From: Gavia stellata
Taxonomy: Eukaryota > Chordata > Aves > Gaviiformes > Gaviidae
Length of the DNA: 64,000 bases
Assembly (NCBI RefSeq): GCF_030936135.1
Contig: NC_082618.1
Coordinates: 6,483,034-6,547,033 of the forward strand
Direction of reading: 5' to 3'
Part shown: in pieces, positions 51,938 to 63,400 of the stretch
Position numbering within the stretch: position 1 is the first letter of the stretch
How the letters are laid out: each line of letters opens with the position of its first letter
Position numbers and translations under genes: made by a program
The notes under the pieces: generated by a model
What the model was told of the DNA's origin: nothing
Database searches by the model: none
What the model saw: the letters and a program-made list of their open reading frames with translations, nothing else

Positions 51938-51996
51938 TATTCAGTGGTTAGAGCAGGGGATGGGGAGAAAGGAGGTCTGGATTTCGTAGCTTGTCT
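51938..51996 (+). mobile_element. Amniote MIR-type SINE head (tRNA-derived part), relic
   Basis: TTCAGTGGTTAGAGCAGGGG, then ATGGGGAGAAAGGAGGTCTGG and ATTTCGTAGC, resembles the tRNA-derived head of amniote MIR elements. That consensus has CAGTGGTTAGAGCAGGGGAC, TGGGAGTCAGGA and a CTCCTGGGTTC block. Only the Pol III-promoter-like head is retained. Confidence 0.6.
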
Positions 51997-54764
51997 ACAA
52001 AGAATTTATAGTTTCATATAGGCCATTTTTTTGGTGGGTGCAGATTTCAGATGTCTTCACACCCTTAGGTTCTCGGTTGGGTCTCACCGCTCCCATCAGC
52101 TCTCTAACAAAAGGTCCTCCTCTATTTTCAGTTAGGGTATTTCCTCTCCCTGTAGCAAACCCAGCAGCATCTCAGCGAGCTCAGAGAAAGCATTAAATGC
52201 CGCGTTCCCATTTCGAAAGGCCACCATAAAAATAAATGAGTGATGGAAACCAAACAAGAAAAGGGAGCTCTGCAGAAGGTACCGCTCCTCCCGCCGCTAT
52301 TTACTGGTCTCCCAGACTTTGGCCCAGGGGCTCAGGCTTCACCCATTTCACAATGTGCCTCGCTCAAGACCTAAAGATATGGCCTTGGGAATGAAAAATG
52401 GATCCGGACCAATATTTTTCAAGCAACACTCTGAGCTGAGCTGTTCAGCCGCTGCAAATGGGGAAAAAAACCACTGCCAGGGCAGGGTGCTGGATCCAGC
52501 AAATGAGCCTGTCCCCAAAAGCAGTGGGATTTTATTTATTTTTTGGGGGGGGCATTGCATTACCCTCCTCATCTCCCCGCCGGTGAAGTGCCAAACTTCA
52601 ATCGCTGAACTGCCGTGTGCTGGTGATGAGGCTGAGAGCAGCGGGGCCGCACGGCAGCCCCCGGGGAGGGAGAATTAGGGTTTAATTCAGTTTCTTCTAG
52701 CTGACAAGTCAAGCTCAACCATAAAGGAGGCAGGGGAGGATGAAAATGCTGCAAGTCTGGAACAAGAAACCATGGTGGGGATGGGATTTAAATCCCGTCT
52801 TGTTTCATCTTTAATAATGTGAATTTTAACACCACTTGTAAGAAACTCAAAGAAAAGGGCTGCACCATGTATGACTTCATTAGCAGCATTAATGGAGATC
52901 CTTCAGAGCTTTATGTTATTTTAAAATCATTTACACTTGAATAGCTCCTTGCAAGCTGACCAGCTAACGAAATGACGAGCGATGGACCCACTGGGCACTC
53001 GTACAGTCACTGCTTTCAAAACGCCCGCGCCTTGCCCATGATAGAGATGCCAACGTGTTTAGACGACGGGATATTTTTGTTTTCAGAACTGCTGCGGTTG
53101 CAAGAGCCAAGTCCTGCAAGACGGGCCAAGCTGGCCGTCCTCCTCCGGAGAAACTCATCACACACATGGCCAGCTGCCCGGGCACGGTGTGTGCGGCCGA
53201 GGCGATTTCACTGAGGTCTCACTGCCATCAGGGTTTGAAAGCCTTTGATGCAATGCAAGCAGAGCTCGGTATCTTTGGCAGTGGGTTGGTTTTTTTTTTT
53301 TGATGCTGGACGTTGTGAGCTGCTTTTTCACCTCCTTGCGCTGTTTTCCAGACACAGATGAGATCATTTCTTGTATCATCGGCATTATAAATAAGTTAAT
53401 GGCTATTTAGCTCATTAAGTGGCCACACTTGTTACTGCTTTACAAACTCAGTGGTGCTTTCCCAGGCAGACATCCGTGAATGTGATGAATGAATGTGCTG
53501 AGGATGGGCTGTGCGGGTGTAACAAGGCTCTGAGGAGCATCGCTCCTCGCTGGTGGACAAAAGCCCGGTGCTTTGCTCCCTGCCTCCTCGACCAGCCGTG
53601 CAGGGCAGCTCGGCAAAAGCAGCCAAGAACATCGCACATCACTCAAGGCAAACGCCTTCAGCCGCGTGGTAGTGGTCGTATGAGACTTTATAAGAGCTCC
53701 AGCTTAGCTGGTCTCTGTGATATTGGATTTTTTTTTAATTCTTCTTCTTTTTTAGGGAAACCTAAAGGAGGGGAAGGAATTGAATTAGGCAATGGCTTGT
53801 TCTCGGATGTTCCTGTGCCGGAGATGAGCGCTCCGCCTGCACACGTCCGTCGTGCCACATAGGCAGCTGTCTGCAAGCCAAGAACCCGGGAAGATGCCTG
53901 TAGATGTAAAAGAGGAGAGTATTCACTCCTGCTTTCTGACTGGAAAAACAGCTACTTCTATATTTATTGGATGGCTGGGACTGCCTACCAGCTGGAAAAA
54001 CCCGAGGACTCTGCACCTCCAGAGGCTCCTACAGCTGGGGAAAAAATCTTCCCGTGAAATAAATACATCTGATGCCTAAAACGCCTTGCCTGCGAGAACA
54101 GGGATGAGGACTGCACGGAGATATTCCTAGCCCCGTAATTATTTCTCCAGGCACGGGGAATGATCAATTCTCAGCTGTCACATTTAGAAAGCAGCAGACA
54201 CGAGATCAGACAGAGACGGGGGAATATGGAGCTATTTATCACAAAGAGCTGCTTTACGGGGTTGGAGCAGAAACCGCCTCGTTCCTTTCTGAGCTGCAAG
54301 CGGGTTAAGGTCGGGTTGCATCTACCTAAAGAAAAGTCCATGTTCTCCCGAACAGGGAGACCAAGCTGAGCTTTTATATTTTCAGGCCAATATCTTTCCG
54401 GGCAAGTAGGTGCTGTTGCAACATGGGATGAGTGAGAGGAGGTTTGAAGAGCAGGATGAGCCTGTGCCGTGTGAGAGCCGTGGGGAATCACTGCCTGTGA
54501 TTCCCCAGGACAAAGCCAGAGGTTAGAGGGATGCTTTCAGGTTATGCACAAGGATGATGCTGTGCGTGCAGGTTAGGCAGATCCCTGTGCTGGCAGCTGA
54601 GGCTTTTTGCAGGCAAACACCGAGAATGGCACCTTTCTGGTCCCGCAGTGATTCCCAGGGCTCGGTTTTGCTGGCTTTGGCTGTGAGATACAAATTGCGT
54701 GGCTATCATCGAAAATGTCCAGCGGGGCCCCACTACATCTACATCTGCTGTGCTATCCCCTCTG

Positions 54765-54796
54765 GCAAACTTTGCTCTGCCAAGGGCAAAGTTTGC
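54765..54796. repeat. Perfect 11-bp inverted repeat (hairpin) with 10-nt loop
   Basis: GCAAACTTTGC (54765-54775) and its exact reverse complement GCAAAGTTTGC (54786-54796) flank a 10-nt spacer. Each arm is itself a palindrome around a central base, so the pair can also be read as two related nuclear-factor-type half-palindromes. Confidence 0.9.
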
Positions 54797-57700
54797 AATG
54801 CTAACGTGATCGATACGCGAGGCAGCCGGGCCAGAAAAATAATATCGGTAGCAGAGAAAAGGAATAAAAATGATCCTGCCTCTGGGAAACGCAGAGAGAC
54901 ATTAGCATCGTCCCAAGTTAAACAGCGTCCTCGCTGGCTTCGCAGTTGACAGGTTTGCTCTGCTCGTAAGACAGATTGCGTTAAGTGCAAGGCATGATTC
55001 TGGATGCAGAAACATCTATTCAGCAGAAACATCTTACTCTCCTGCTGTGAGGGGATGCAGAGGAATGTCATCAGCTTAATGTCTTGTGGGGCCTGTTTTC
55101 CCTAAACTCAGAGGCTCGTGAACACAGTCCTTGGATGTTCTCCTCCTCCGGGGATCGTAAGTCTTCCCTGAACCTTCAGGCTGGGTTTTTTTGGATCAGT
55201 CTGCACTTTCAGACACTGCTGGGATCCATTTGCGGTGCTAGGTGCCAGCTGCCCCCGTTGCTCCCCGTCCTGCCGCGATGTGCAGCCAGGAGCAGAGTAA
55301 TCCTCTCCCCTGTCCCTGCTTCTGGAATAACCCTCAGCTCAAGATAAATTTAGGGCATCTCAGAGGCCGGGATGTGGAGAGGGATGCTGCCCCATGGTCC
55401 TGCCCTGACCAAGGCACCCACCGAGGGCTTGAGGTCTGTGCTGGTTTAACCGCCGGCAGTTTACTTTGTCAGTAAGGTGTTAAGTCCATCCTTTTTCCCC
55501 TGTTCAGAGGGCGGTTCGTTCGTATTCATAAAGGCAGAGATAACAGGATTGACTGAAGGATGGCTTTGACACAGAGCCAACTAAGCACTGAAGCAGGGGT
55601 GGCTGGGGGGGAAGGATGCCCGGCCGCGCTCTGAGCTGCGAGACAGCACAGGCACACACGGGGCTTGGGATTTCTGAATTACTTCTACCCAAAGGCCAAA
55701 TGAATTTCCCAGATGCACAGGACAAGCTGAAATCTAACCCAGTTGCTTTGTGCTTTATCATATCGGTATCGTCCAAATTCCTCTGTTCCCTCAGTTCCTT
55801 CTATATGGATCTTCTTTGTAGGAGAGGTAACGAGAGATTTTTCGAGACAGAAATGACGGCTGAGTCGGGATCAAAGCCACAAGCACCAACCCTCCTCCAT
55901 CTGCCTCTCAGCAAAGGGGAGGTCCTCCCGGGCGAGACAGCCAGCGAGAAGCCGGGTTGTGCAATCACTGCTGAGGCATTCGAGGAAAAAGAATAATATT
56001 TAACAGTTCTGGCAAGAATGTGCCTAAGCCAGCAAGCGCAGCTCTGCTTGCTCCAGCCCAGGGAATGAGCTGGGCAGAGCCAGAGGGAAATTCTTTGCAT
56101 TCTTAAGAATGGGAAGGTGGAATTAAGGTAAAATACTCCTGGATGAGGGCCAGGATATCTGGACTAGCAAGACTTCTCTTGCTTTTAAACATCACACTGG
56201 AATTGAATTCAGGAATAATTTTGGACTGGAGTTGGTGTCAGGAAAAGCATTGTATTGGGAGTCCAGGGTGAAAAAAAAAAAGACCCATTTTTTTGTCTCT
56301 GAATGTGCCAGACCTCCAGCTAGCAGAGGTCAGGGCAGCGTCGCTGGGGACTTTGCTCGCTCACACGCTGGCCCAGGAACTTGCATGATGTGGTAGGAAA
56401 GCTGCTGCTCACCAGACAGGCCTTGGTATGAGCGTAAGGCAGCAAAATATGTCACTGCTGCTGGATCTGTGACAGCCCATGTTGCCTGAGGCTGTGCAGG
56501 ATGGCTCCTGGCTGCTCCGCGTGCCCTGGACCCCTGATGTGCCCTGGATCGGGTGCACGGAGACAGCGCGGATGCAGCCACCGGGCTCGGTCCCTCCAGG
56601 CAATGATGTCCCGCTGGTCTCTGCCATAGCAGGGATTTGGAGAATAAGTTTGGTTTATGTTGTGGCTCACATTTGGAAAGAACATGAAAAAGAAGTTTAA
56701 CGTAGGCTCCTAAATAGCACCAGCTTTCAGGACTCAGGGCTGTTCTTCCCTCCTCCTCCTCCCACCAGCGGTCCCAGAACTGCTAGAACTTAAAGCCTGG
56801 GAACAACCGTAAGCCGTGCCACTGCTGAGGGAGAACCGGGCACAAAGCAGGCACAGCCCCCAGGACCTGCTTCTGGGCTCTGTTTCTCCTGGAGCTCAGC
56901 AAACCCTGGGCTGTGGCCCCGCAGCACCAGCCCCGCTCCCCCAGAGCTGCAGCTTCGCTCCTGGGCTCGTCCTTCATCCCGTGCGTGCAGCTGAGCGCCC
57001 GGCAAGGAGGAATTATTTCCCAGCTTTAAGGAACAAAACAGGAACAAGCCAACAAGGAACAGCCAATGCAGCTGTCACATGATAAGCAATTAAATGCTAT
57101 TGCTTCTCGTAGTGTTTATCCACCAGCTACAGCAACTTCACGGCCGAGTGTTAAGCTCTGTCGGTACCGAGACTTTGCGTGATGCCATATTTGATGGGTT
57201 ATATGACCCGTGGCTCTTAGAGGAACGCTGATTAAAGAAGGGCCCAGCGTGGGGCACCCGCTATGCACAGTAGCTCTGTCTGCTTCATACAGCAGCATCG
57301 AGTTTTTCCCCTTTCCCTTGGAGAATGGCAGTTTTTCCCCCCTGGAGGCACTGTTTCATTGCCACAGATTGGAAGCCTTTAAAAGGGACGATCTGTGTGA
57401 GTCACAGTTAAAGCCATAAAAGAAAAACCAATAAAGCGATCTGAAAAGTGCTGTTTAATGGATTGAGGCAAACTTACTGGAAACAGGATACAGACTGTTT
57501 CATCTTTAAATCGTTAGTTCAAATCCAGCTGCATTCGGGAGCAAATGACATTTATTACTCATCAATAGCTGTCAGAGAAAAGAAATTTGAAATTAATTTT
57601 ACCACCTGAAAGGACTTTCTGGTTTCTCTGAGCTCCCAGCAGCTCCTGAGCACATCTGAAAGCCTTACAGGCGTTAGGTACTCTTAAAACTCAGTCCTGA

Positions 57701-58863
57701 CAGGGCAGAGCTTTCCTCACCATGAAAATACTTGTCACTGTCCTGAACGTAGGTATCTGCTCGCATGGTTGCCTTCGCTTAATTTTCTTAGCAAATAAAA
57801 CATGCATGAGCCGCACCGCGTTTGCCCCACTCAATAGCAATGCTCCTCTGCCACCTCGGAGAAGCAGGAGGCAGAACAAGCGCTCATCCGTATCGGCTCC
57901 CTGGGCAGCGCCGGCAGCGAGCGTTGGCTCATTGGTATCGGTGGAAATCACATCCTGACAGGCTCGTAAAAGTTTTATGATAGGCGCTTTGCAAGGGCTA
58001 TGAGAAATGAGGTAATGGGCTGTGATTAATTCTTTCATCCTGACGGTATTGCTGTCAGCTCAGGCACCGTCGCTCCGCATCTCATGAGGCTGGGATGACG
58101 ACAAAGCCCAGCTGGTTATCTCCCCAGCCGCGCAGGATTTGTACCGTCTCTCCGGGAGACGGGACAGTGAGTCAGACCTGATCTTAGGGCTTTTGGGATT
58201 AAAAAGGGATATTCTCCCACTCGGTGGTTCCCATCCTTTTTATACCAAGGTCTCGCTGCTGGTGCTCTCTCCCAGCCCCGGTGTCCCCGGCCAGCCGAGC
58301 CCTCACCGAGTCTGGCAGCACCGAATCGGTGGTGGCTCTGGGTAGCTGCCAGCCCCTGTGCTGCACTGCCCTGCTGCAGTGACGGTGGAGGGGATGCCAC
58401 AACCACAGGAGGGTTTGGGATGCAGAGGGCACAAACATCTGTCGGGGATGAGCAGGAGCTCTTTGTCGAGCATCACTGCTCAGTGCAGACGCAGCTTTTC
58501 CCAGGCTGAATTTTGGGCTGGCATCATGTTATATCCCTTTAGCTGATTTTCTTTTTCCATTTGGCAAGCAACACAAATCTGGGGAGTGTCCCATGGGATT
58601 GTTCCTTTTGATACGAACCTGCAACAGCACTGACATTTCCGTGGGGTGTTTGTCTGCATACGGGGATGGCAGCTGGGCCGGAGCTCCTGTATGTAAAGAA
58701 GAAATAGGTTCTCACTTTGATTCAGTCTTTACATATCACTGTGTTAATGTTAACAAGTCAAACTCAACCTATTTTCCTGCTCTTTTGAGATAAAAGCTGT
58801 CTTTCTGCATAGAGCACTGAGAAGGAAGTGGTTAGGATGGCCTAAGGCCAGTCTTTTTTAGAG

Positions 58864-58905
58864 GTGAGTTAATCTATAGATGAGAGTCAATCCATAGATG
58901 TGAGT
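58864..58905. repeat. Two-copy imperfect tandem repeat (about 19 bp)
   Basis: GAGTTAATCTATAGATGAGA is followed directly by GTCAATCCATAGATGTGAGT. This is a diverged local duplication. Confidence 0.7.
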
Positions 58906-59397
58906 CTCGTCATATAACTTCCATCTCCAAGAGCAAAGTGCTGGTGCAAATCATCCTCGCTCCTTGCCTGGCCGCTTCACCCAGCTGTGGGTCAGAGGAG
59001 TTGTGAGATGTGCCAGCAGCCGCTCGGGCTCCAGCTTCTGCTCCAGCCTGATGCTATTCCAGATGTTTCCACAGTTGCACACGTGCTGGGCACATGGCTT
59101 GTGCTTCCCCACTGCTGCAAAACAGGTGTGTGATGCCAGAGGACACCTGAGCTCTGAGCCCGGCGGTATTCCCTACTGTCCTGCGCCTACTGACATGCGT
59201 AACCGTAGCTTTTCTAATTTATCGGACAGTTGCAGCGCTGCACTTAAAACCCGTTTGCCCAGGACAACAGGTCCGTGTGTTTTGGATGGTTTCACCTGCA
59301 AGGCCAACCTCTGGAACCTAAGCCAGTGGGTAGCATTTGGTAAAGAGTCTTCTTGTTAAAATCTTCTTATGGGTCAAGCCCCTGCCTTTCTTCTTTA

Positions 59398-59423
59398 GCG
59401 TGTTTTTGTGGCGTGTTTTTGTG
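59398..59423. repeat. 13-bp perfect tandem duplication (GCGTGTTTTTGTG)2
   Basis: Two exact adjacent copies are followed by a third partial GCGTGAG. The duplication lies just upstream of the third CpG island. Confidence 0.9.
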
Positions 59424-59773
59424 GCGTGAGCTGCGACACACTCCAGCTGTTCCCAGCTATCAACATCTGTCTGGCACAGCTGTCCAGACGTTGGTGCACA
59501 TGGGCTCCTCCAGATGCTCACGTGGCGCCACTGCCCAGATGTGCGCCCGCGCGCCCCGCCTGCTCCAGCTGTGCGCTCCAGATGTTTCGCGCCGCACCCG
59601 CAGGGGTTAACGGCCCCGCCCCCGCCGCCAGGCCCCGCCCCCTTAGCTGTCAATCTTCAGCGCCGGCCCAACCGCGTCCCGCGACACATCGAGGCCCGCG
59701 ACCAATCAGGGCGTGGTTGTGATTTCCATGGCAGCCGCAGCCGCGCGGCTGAGGGGAAGGTGGCGGCGCAGCC

Positions 59774-59839
59774 GGTCCCGGTCCCGGTCCCGGTCCCGGT
59801 CCCGGTCCCGGTCCCGGTCCCGGTCCCGGTCCCGGTCCC
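59774..59839. repeat. Hexanucleotide array (GGTCCC)11 in the CpG island
   Basis: There are eleven perfect tandem copies of GGTCCC (66 bp), located in the presumed first exon between the CCAAT box and the splice donor. Perfect copies imply recent expansion and length polymorphism. The sense frames read Gly-Pro, Val-Pro and Ser-Arg dipeptide repeats. Confidence 0.97.
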
Positions 59840-60248
59840 TACCCCCTGCGATGGTGCCTGAGGGGAGCCGCGGCGGAGGAGGGGCAGCGGTGCTGCTGCT
59901 GCGCGGCTCTAGCCCGGCCCTGGCAGCGGCCGCCGCGGCGCGGGGGCGGTGGCAGCGCAGGTGAGGAGCCGCTGCCCGCCGCGCACCTGAGGCGGGAGGC
60001 TGCGGCGGGGCGGAGCGGGCCCCGGGCGCGGCCGTTCCCCTCCCCACCGCCCGCGCAGCCCCGGCGGCTGCCGCCGTGCTCCGCCCTGCCCCGCCCGGCG
60101 CTGGGGCGGCTCCGGTGCTGCCAGAGCCGTTGCCTTTGTCGGCCGGGCTGGGGACGGCCGCGGCCTGAGGCGAGGGCTGGGAGCGGGTCGGCGCTGTGGC
60201 CGCGCGGTCCCCGCGCCCCTCAGGCGCCGCTGCCGGGCCGGGGGAGCC

Positions 60249-60266
60249 GGGCCGGGCCGGGCCGGG
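60249..60266 (+). repeat. (GGGCC)n tract with G-quadruplex potential
   Basis: Four GGG runs separated by CC lie in an 18-nt tract inside the CpG island, downstream of the presumed first-exon donor. Four such runs satisfy the usual G-quadruplex pattern. Confidence 0.85.
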
Positions 60267-60450
60267 CCGTGCTGGCCGGGGCGCTCGGCTGTGCGGGCAT
60301 CGCCGCGGGTCCCGTAGCTGCAGCCGGGAGCGCCCGAGGATGCGCGGCGGGGGCGGCGGGGCCGGCTCGCTGCTTCCCGCCGGTGCCGTGGCGCGGTGCG
60401 AGGCGGATCGGAGCCGGGTAAAGCGGAGAGTTTCCGTACGGGCGGGCTAA

Positions 60451-63400
60451 CTTGCTTAAGGAGCTCCCGGCGCTTCTGATGTCTTTGTTCAGCAGCTGGG
60501 ATGTGTCGGGGGAGGCTGGCCGCGGGTGCTACGCTGCTGAAAATAAATACTCGCCGTAGAGCAGGGGAGGCACAGAGAAACAGTTTTATAGCGCGGCGTT
60601 TGTATATGCGAACACAACCTGTTATAGTCAGAGTACGCGTAAGCATTTTAGCAACAGTTTTATAGCAGTAGACCTATTATGTCTCTTAGCTGGAGGTGGT
60701 TTTGCTGGTGGTATTGCTGGAAGAAGCTATCTGCATAGGTTGTTGTGAGCGTGTTGTGCAAATTTTTGTAGGTCTGTATTTTTTTTTTTTTGTATTATTA
60801 AGCAGTTTGATACTTTTAAGTACCTTATTGTATAATGGAGTGCTGAAGCCCCTCTTAGGAGGCACAGTACTCGTAAAAGTGCACAGAACAGTAGCTCACT
60901 TGCTATTAGTGTGCTTTTTTCTTTTTTTAAAGATAAATTTAAGGAGCTACAAGCCTATGTGTGTTGCCAGTAAAATTCATTTTGTTGAATTGTTCTCTAG
61001 AAGTAACTGTAGTACTTAACAAATACTGTGTATTCTTGCATAACTGGGAGCATGTTGGTAACTCTTTTTTGACCATTCAATATGCAGATCCAGATAACTT
61101 GCTGTATGTATTATATATGTAGGTAGAGTAGAATGTATAGAGTTCTTTGCTTTCATTTGAAGCAGAACACTTTAATTAGCTGTACTTTAAACTCATTTTA
61201 GAGGTCTTAAATGTTGAAAAACCTAAAAGTATTGAATTTTGAGTGCTTTGGTAACATTATTAGCTGTTTGGATCTGGTATGTTTTTTTCTCTTGCTTATT
61301 AAGAAAGCTTGTAAGTGTTAGCAGATCCAGAGGAAGGACAAATGCTTCTGAATTTCTCTTTACACACACACATATATTTGTGTGTGTATCTATATATTTG
61401 TCTAGTGGAGGATTATGAAGAAAGCTGGTTTTTTTCGGAGGGGGGGTGTTTAACTGGTAAAAGGAAAGGGTACAGCTTGCTTCATCTTCTACCTATTGAT
61501 TATATGAGGGAAATGCATAAATATGAGCACATCTTTCTTTTTTACTCCTTGTAATGTGATTGTACTAGAAATTGTGGAATTATTACATAGTTGTGTGCAG
61601 TCTTCCCCAATATGGAAACTTCGCATTCAGCAGTGGTCTATGGCTGTGAAGGTTAATTTGTCCTCTACAATTTTTCAGAGCTTTAGATTAAAAAAAAAAA
61701 AGTGTAGGTTCAAGGGAATGCAAATGTATCAACAACATTCCTATAGTCCCTACAGTGTGAACTGCAAGGGAATGTTGTTCACACATCTGCATTCCCTTAT
61801 ACTAATTCTGTCCAACTTTGTCCTGTCATTCTACTTGTCAGACTGCTCTGCATGAAGACAGGGTTTATTAGGTCTGGTTGGCTGTCTTTCATCCCAGATG
61901 CTTTCTGCCAGGTGACTTACTACTTATTTCTTTGTGGAGGTGAATAAAAATTGCTCATTCTATTTTATAATCCTTTTTTACTGTATAACTAATGAGGGGA
62001 GAAATCTAGAGAAAACAGCTGCAGGACTTGAGAGCCATGATGACTTGAAAAGCTAAAGATGGACTTGGTACTCAAGGCTGCTTGATTTTTATTTCTAGCT
62101 CTGCTGAGGATTTTGCTTGGGGTTTGCTTGCTTGTGCTGTACTTTTGACATTTGTCTCTCAGCTCCTGTTACGTGACTGGTAGTAATACATGATATCCGG
62201 TCTTTGGGGAAATCATTAAGGTGATTGTCCAAACTCCGCTTTGAAGACATAAAAATTCTTCCTGAATACTTAAATGATTTTTGGAATAATCTTCTAAATG
62301 AGCCTGTGACAGTTTGGATAGCTTCTTGAAGTGGTATACTGTGAATATTTCAGTCGTGTTCCTTGGTGTTGTGCTATACCATTATCATGTAACTGTCGGC
62401 TTTCCTATGCAATCTTCTTTGTGGTGAACAAACACGAACGACCAGAAACAAACCAGTTCTTTGAAGGAAAGGTTTTATGGAATTCCTTTCTTTAACTTTC
62501 ATTTAGGAATGCTGAAAGACTAACGTTGTATGCAAGGGCTTCTTACTCAGACTATTTGATGACCTTAGTATAGAACTTCCTCTAAGAAATATATTGTCTG
62601 CAGTTCTCTAAATGTATCTTGTTTTGAAGATGATTCTTAAGAATTCTCAGTATCTGCTGCCTTTCCAGTATTTATTTTTACAGAGGAAAAGTGAAGGTGC
62701 AAGAAGAGGCAAGGAAGATACTGACATGGTTGCTATTTGCTTCTTTAAGTCCTAGCAGCATTTTCATTTCTCCCTCTGCAGTCAAGAGCAGAGAAGAGAG
62801 TGACGATGGATAACAACAGTTTAGGATTTTTTTTCCATTCATCTTAGCTAGCTTGCCACTGTAAAATGAATTTCCTCTGCAGATTTATACCACAGGCTTT
62901 GGGTGCGGTAGTCAGACTGTGGTTGTGCACCTGAAAGCATTTCTGAACTGTGAGAGTCTTCTATTTCTGGAGTCTGTATTTTGGAGTCTACTGCATAAAG
63001 CCTTATGGAGGGGTCACAGCCCCAGAGACTAAGGGGTTGAGTAGACCTCCTAAGTAGGAAAAGAAAATCATAGGAACATGGTAGGAGGAGATGAGGGTGA
63101 ACTGTAAAAAGAGTGTGAGGGGAAAGACAACTTTCTGATAGTATGAAGTCTAGCATTCTTCCCCTCACCTCTGTCTTGCTCCTGCTTTCCAGCACAGGTG
63201 GGAGGGCACAGCGTTTTGAGAAGGATGCCTGGGAAGCCTGATGGCCTGTTGACACAGACCTGAGTGTGATCTTTCCTCCCAGCGAAGTTCTCGGAAGCGT
63301 TGAGGTCAAACACTGTGATGAACACTTGGGTAGATGCAGGAACAAGATACACTCCACAAAAACCTAAGCCATACTACTATACTTGCTCTTCCTAGAACAA

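Larger units (their letters stand above)
38401..59560. other. Intergenic region between CRCP and the next CpG-island gene
   Basis: The region is AT-rich to about 40.6 kb, then markedly GC-richer to 59.5 kb. Many open frames appear in the GC-rich part, the longest being 225 codons at 48075-48752. They overlap each other on both strands, lack splice context and match nothing I know, as expected by chance in high-GC DNA. Features supported within it are CR1 relics (40803, 50673), MIR-type relics (42608, 51938), an orphan CCAAT/TATA pair (48863-48892), short tandem duplications and a perfect hairpin (54765-54796). AT-rich islands such as 48755-48860, 52840-52960 and 57410-57620 could be enhancers. 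That cannot be judged without alignment. Confidence 0.6.
59560..60450 (+). promoter_or_regulatory. CpG-island promoter and probable 5' exon of the next + strand gene (TPST1 by synteny)
   Basis: CpG density is very high. GC boxes (CCCCGCCCCC type) lie at about 59611-59642, a CCAAT box (CCAATCAG) at 59702-59709 and a KLF-type GGGCGTGGT next to it. A probable first exon then spans the GGTCCC repeat and ends at a strong donor, GCGCAG|GTGAGG, at 59960/59961. In human 7q11.21, TPST1 (tyrosylprotein sulfotransferase 1) follows CRCP on the same strand and has distant coding exons. I therefore infer a TPST1 leader exon, but no TPST1 coding sequence is present in the window to prove it. Confidence 0.55.

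Noticed and set aside
55845-55895. Possible MIR-like GCTGAGTCGGGATCAAAGCC
   Set aside because: The match is too short and too diverged to separate from chance.
59909-60646. 245-codon minus-strand open frame in the third CpG island
   Set aside because: It is an Arg/Pro/Ala-rich translation of CpG-island DNA with no domain. Such frames are expected where stop codons are rare.
62848-63357. 169-codon minus-strand frame near the right end
   Set aside because: No domain or promoter, and an overlapping second frame on the same strand. Treated as chance within a probable intron.
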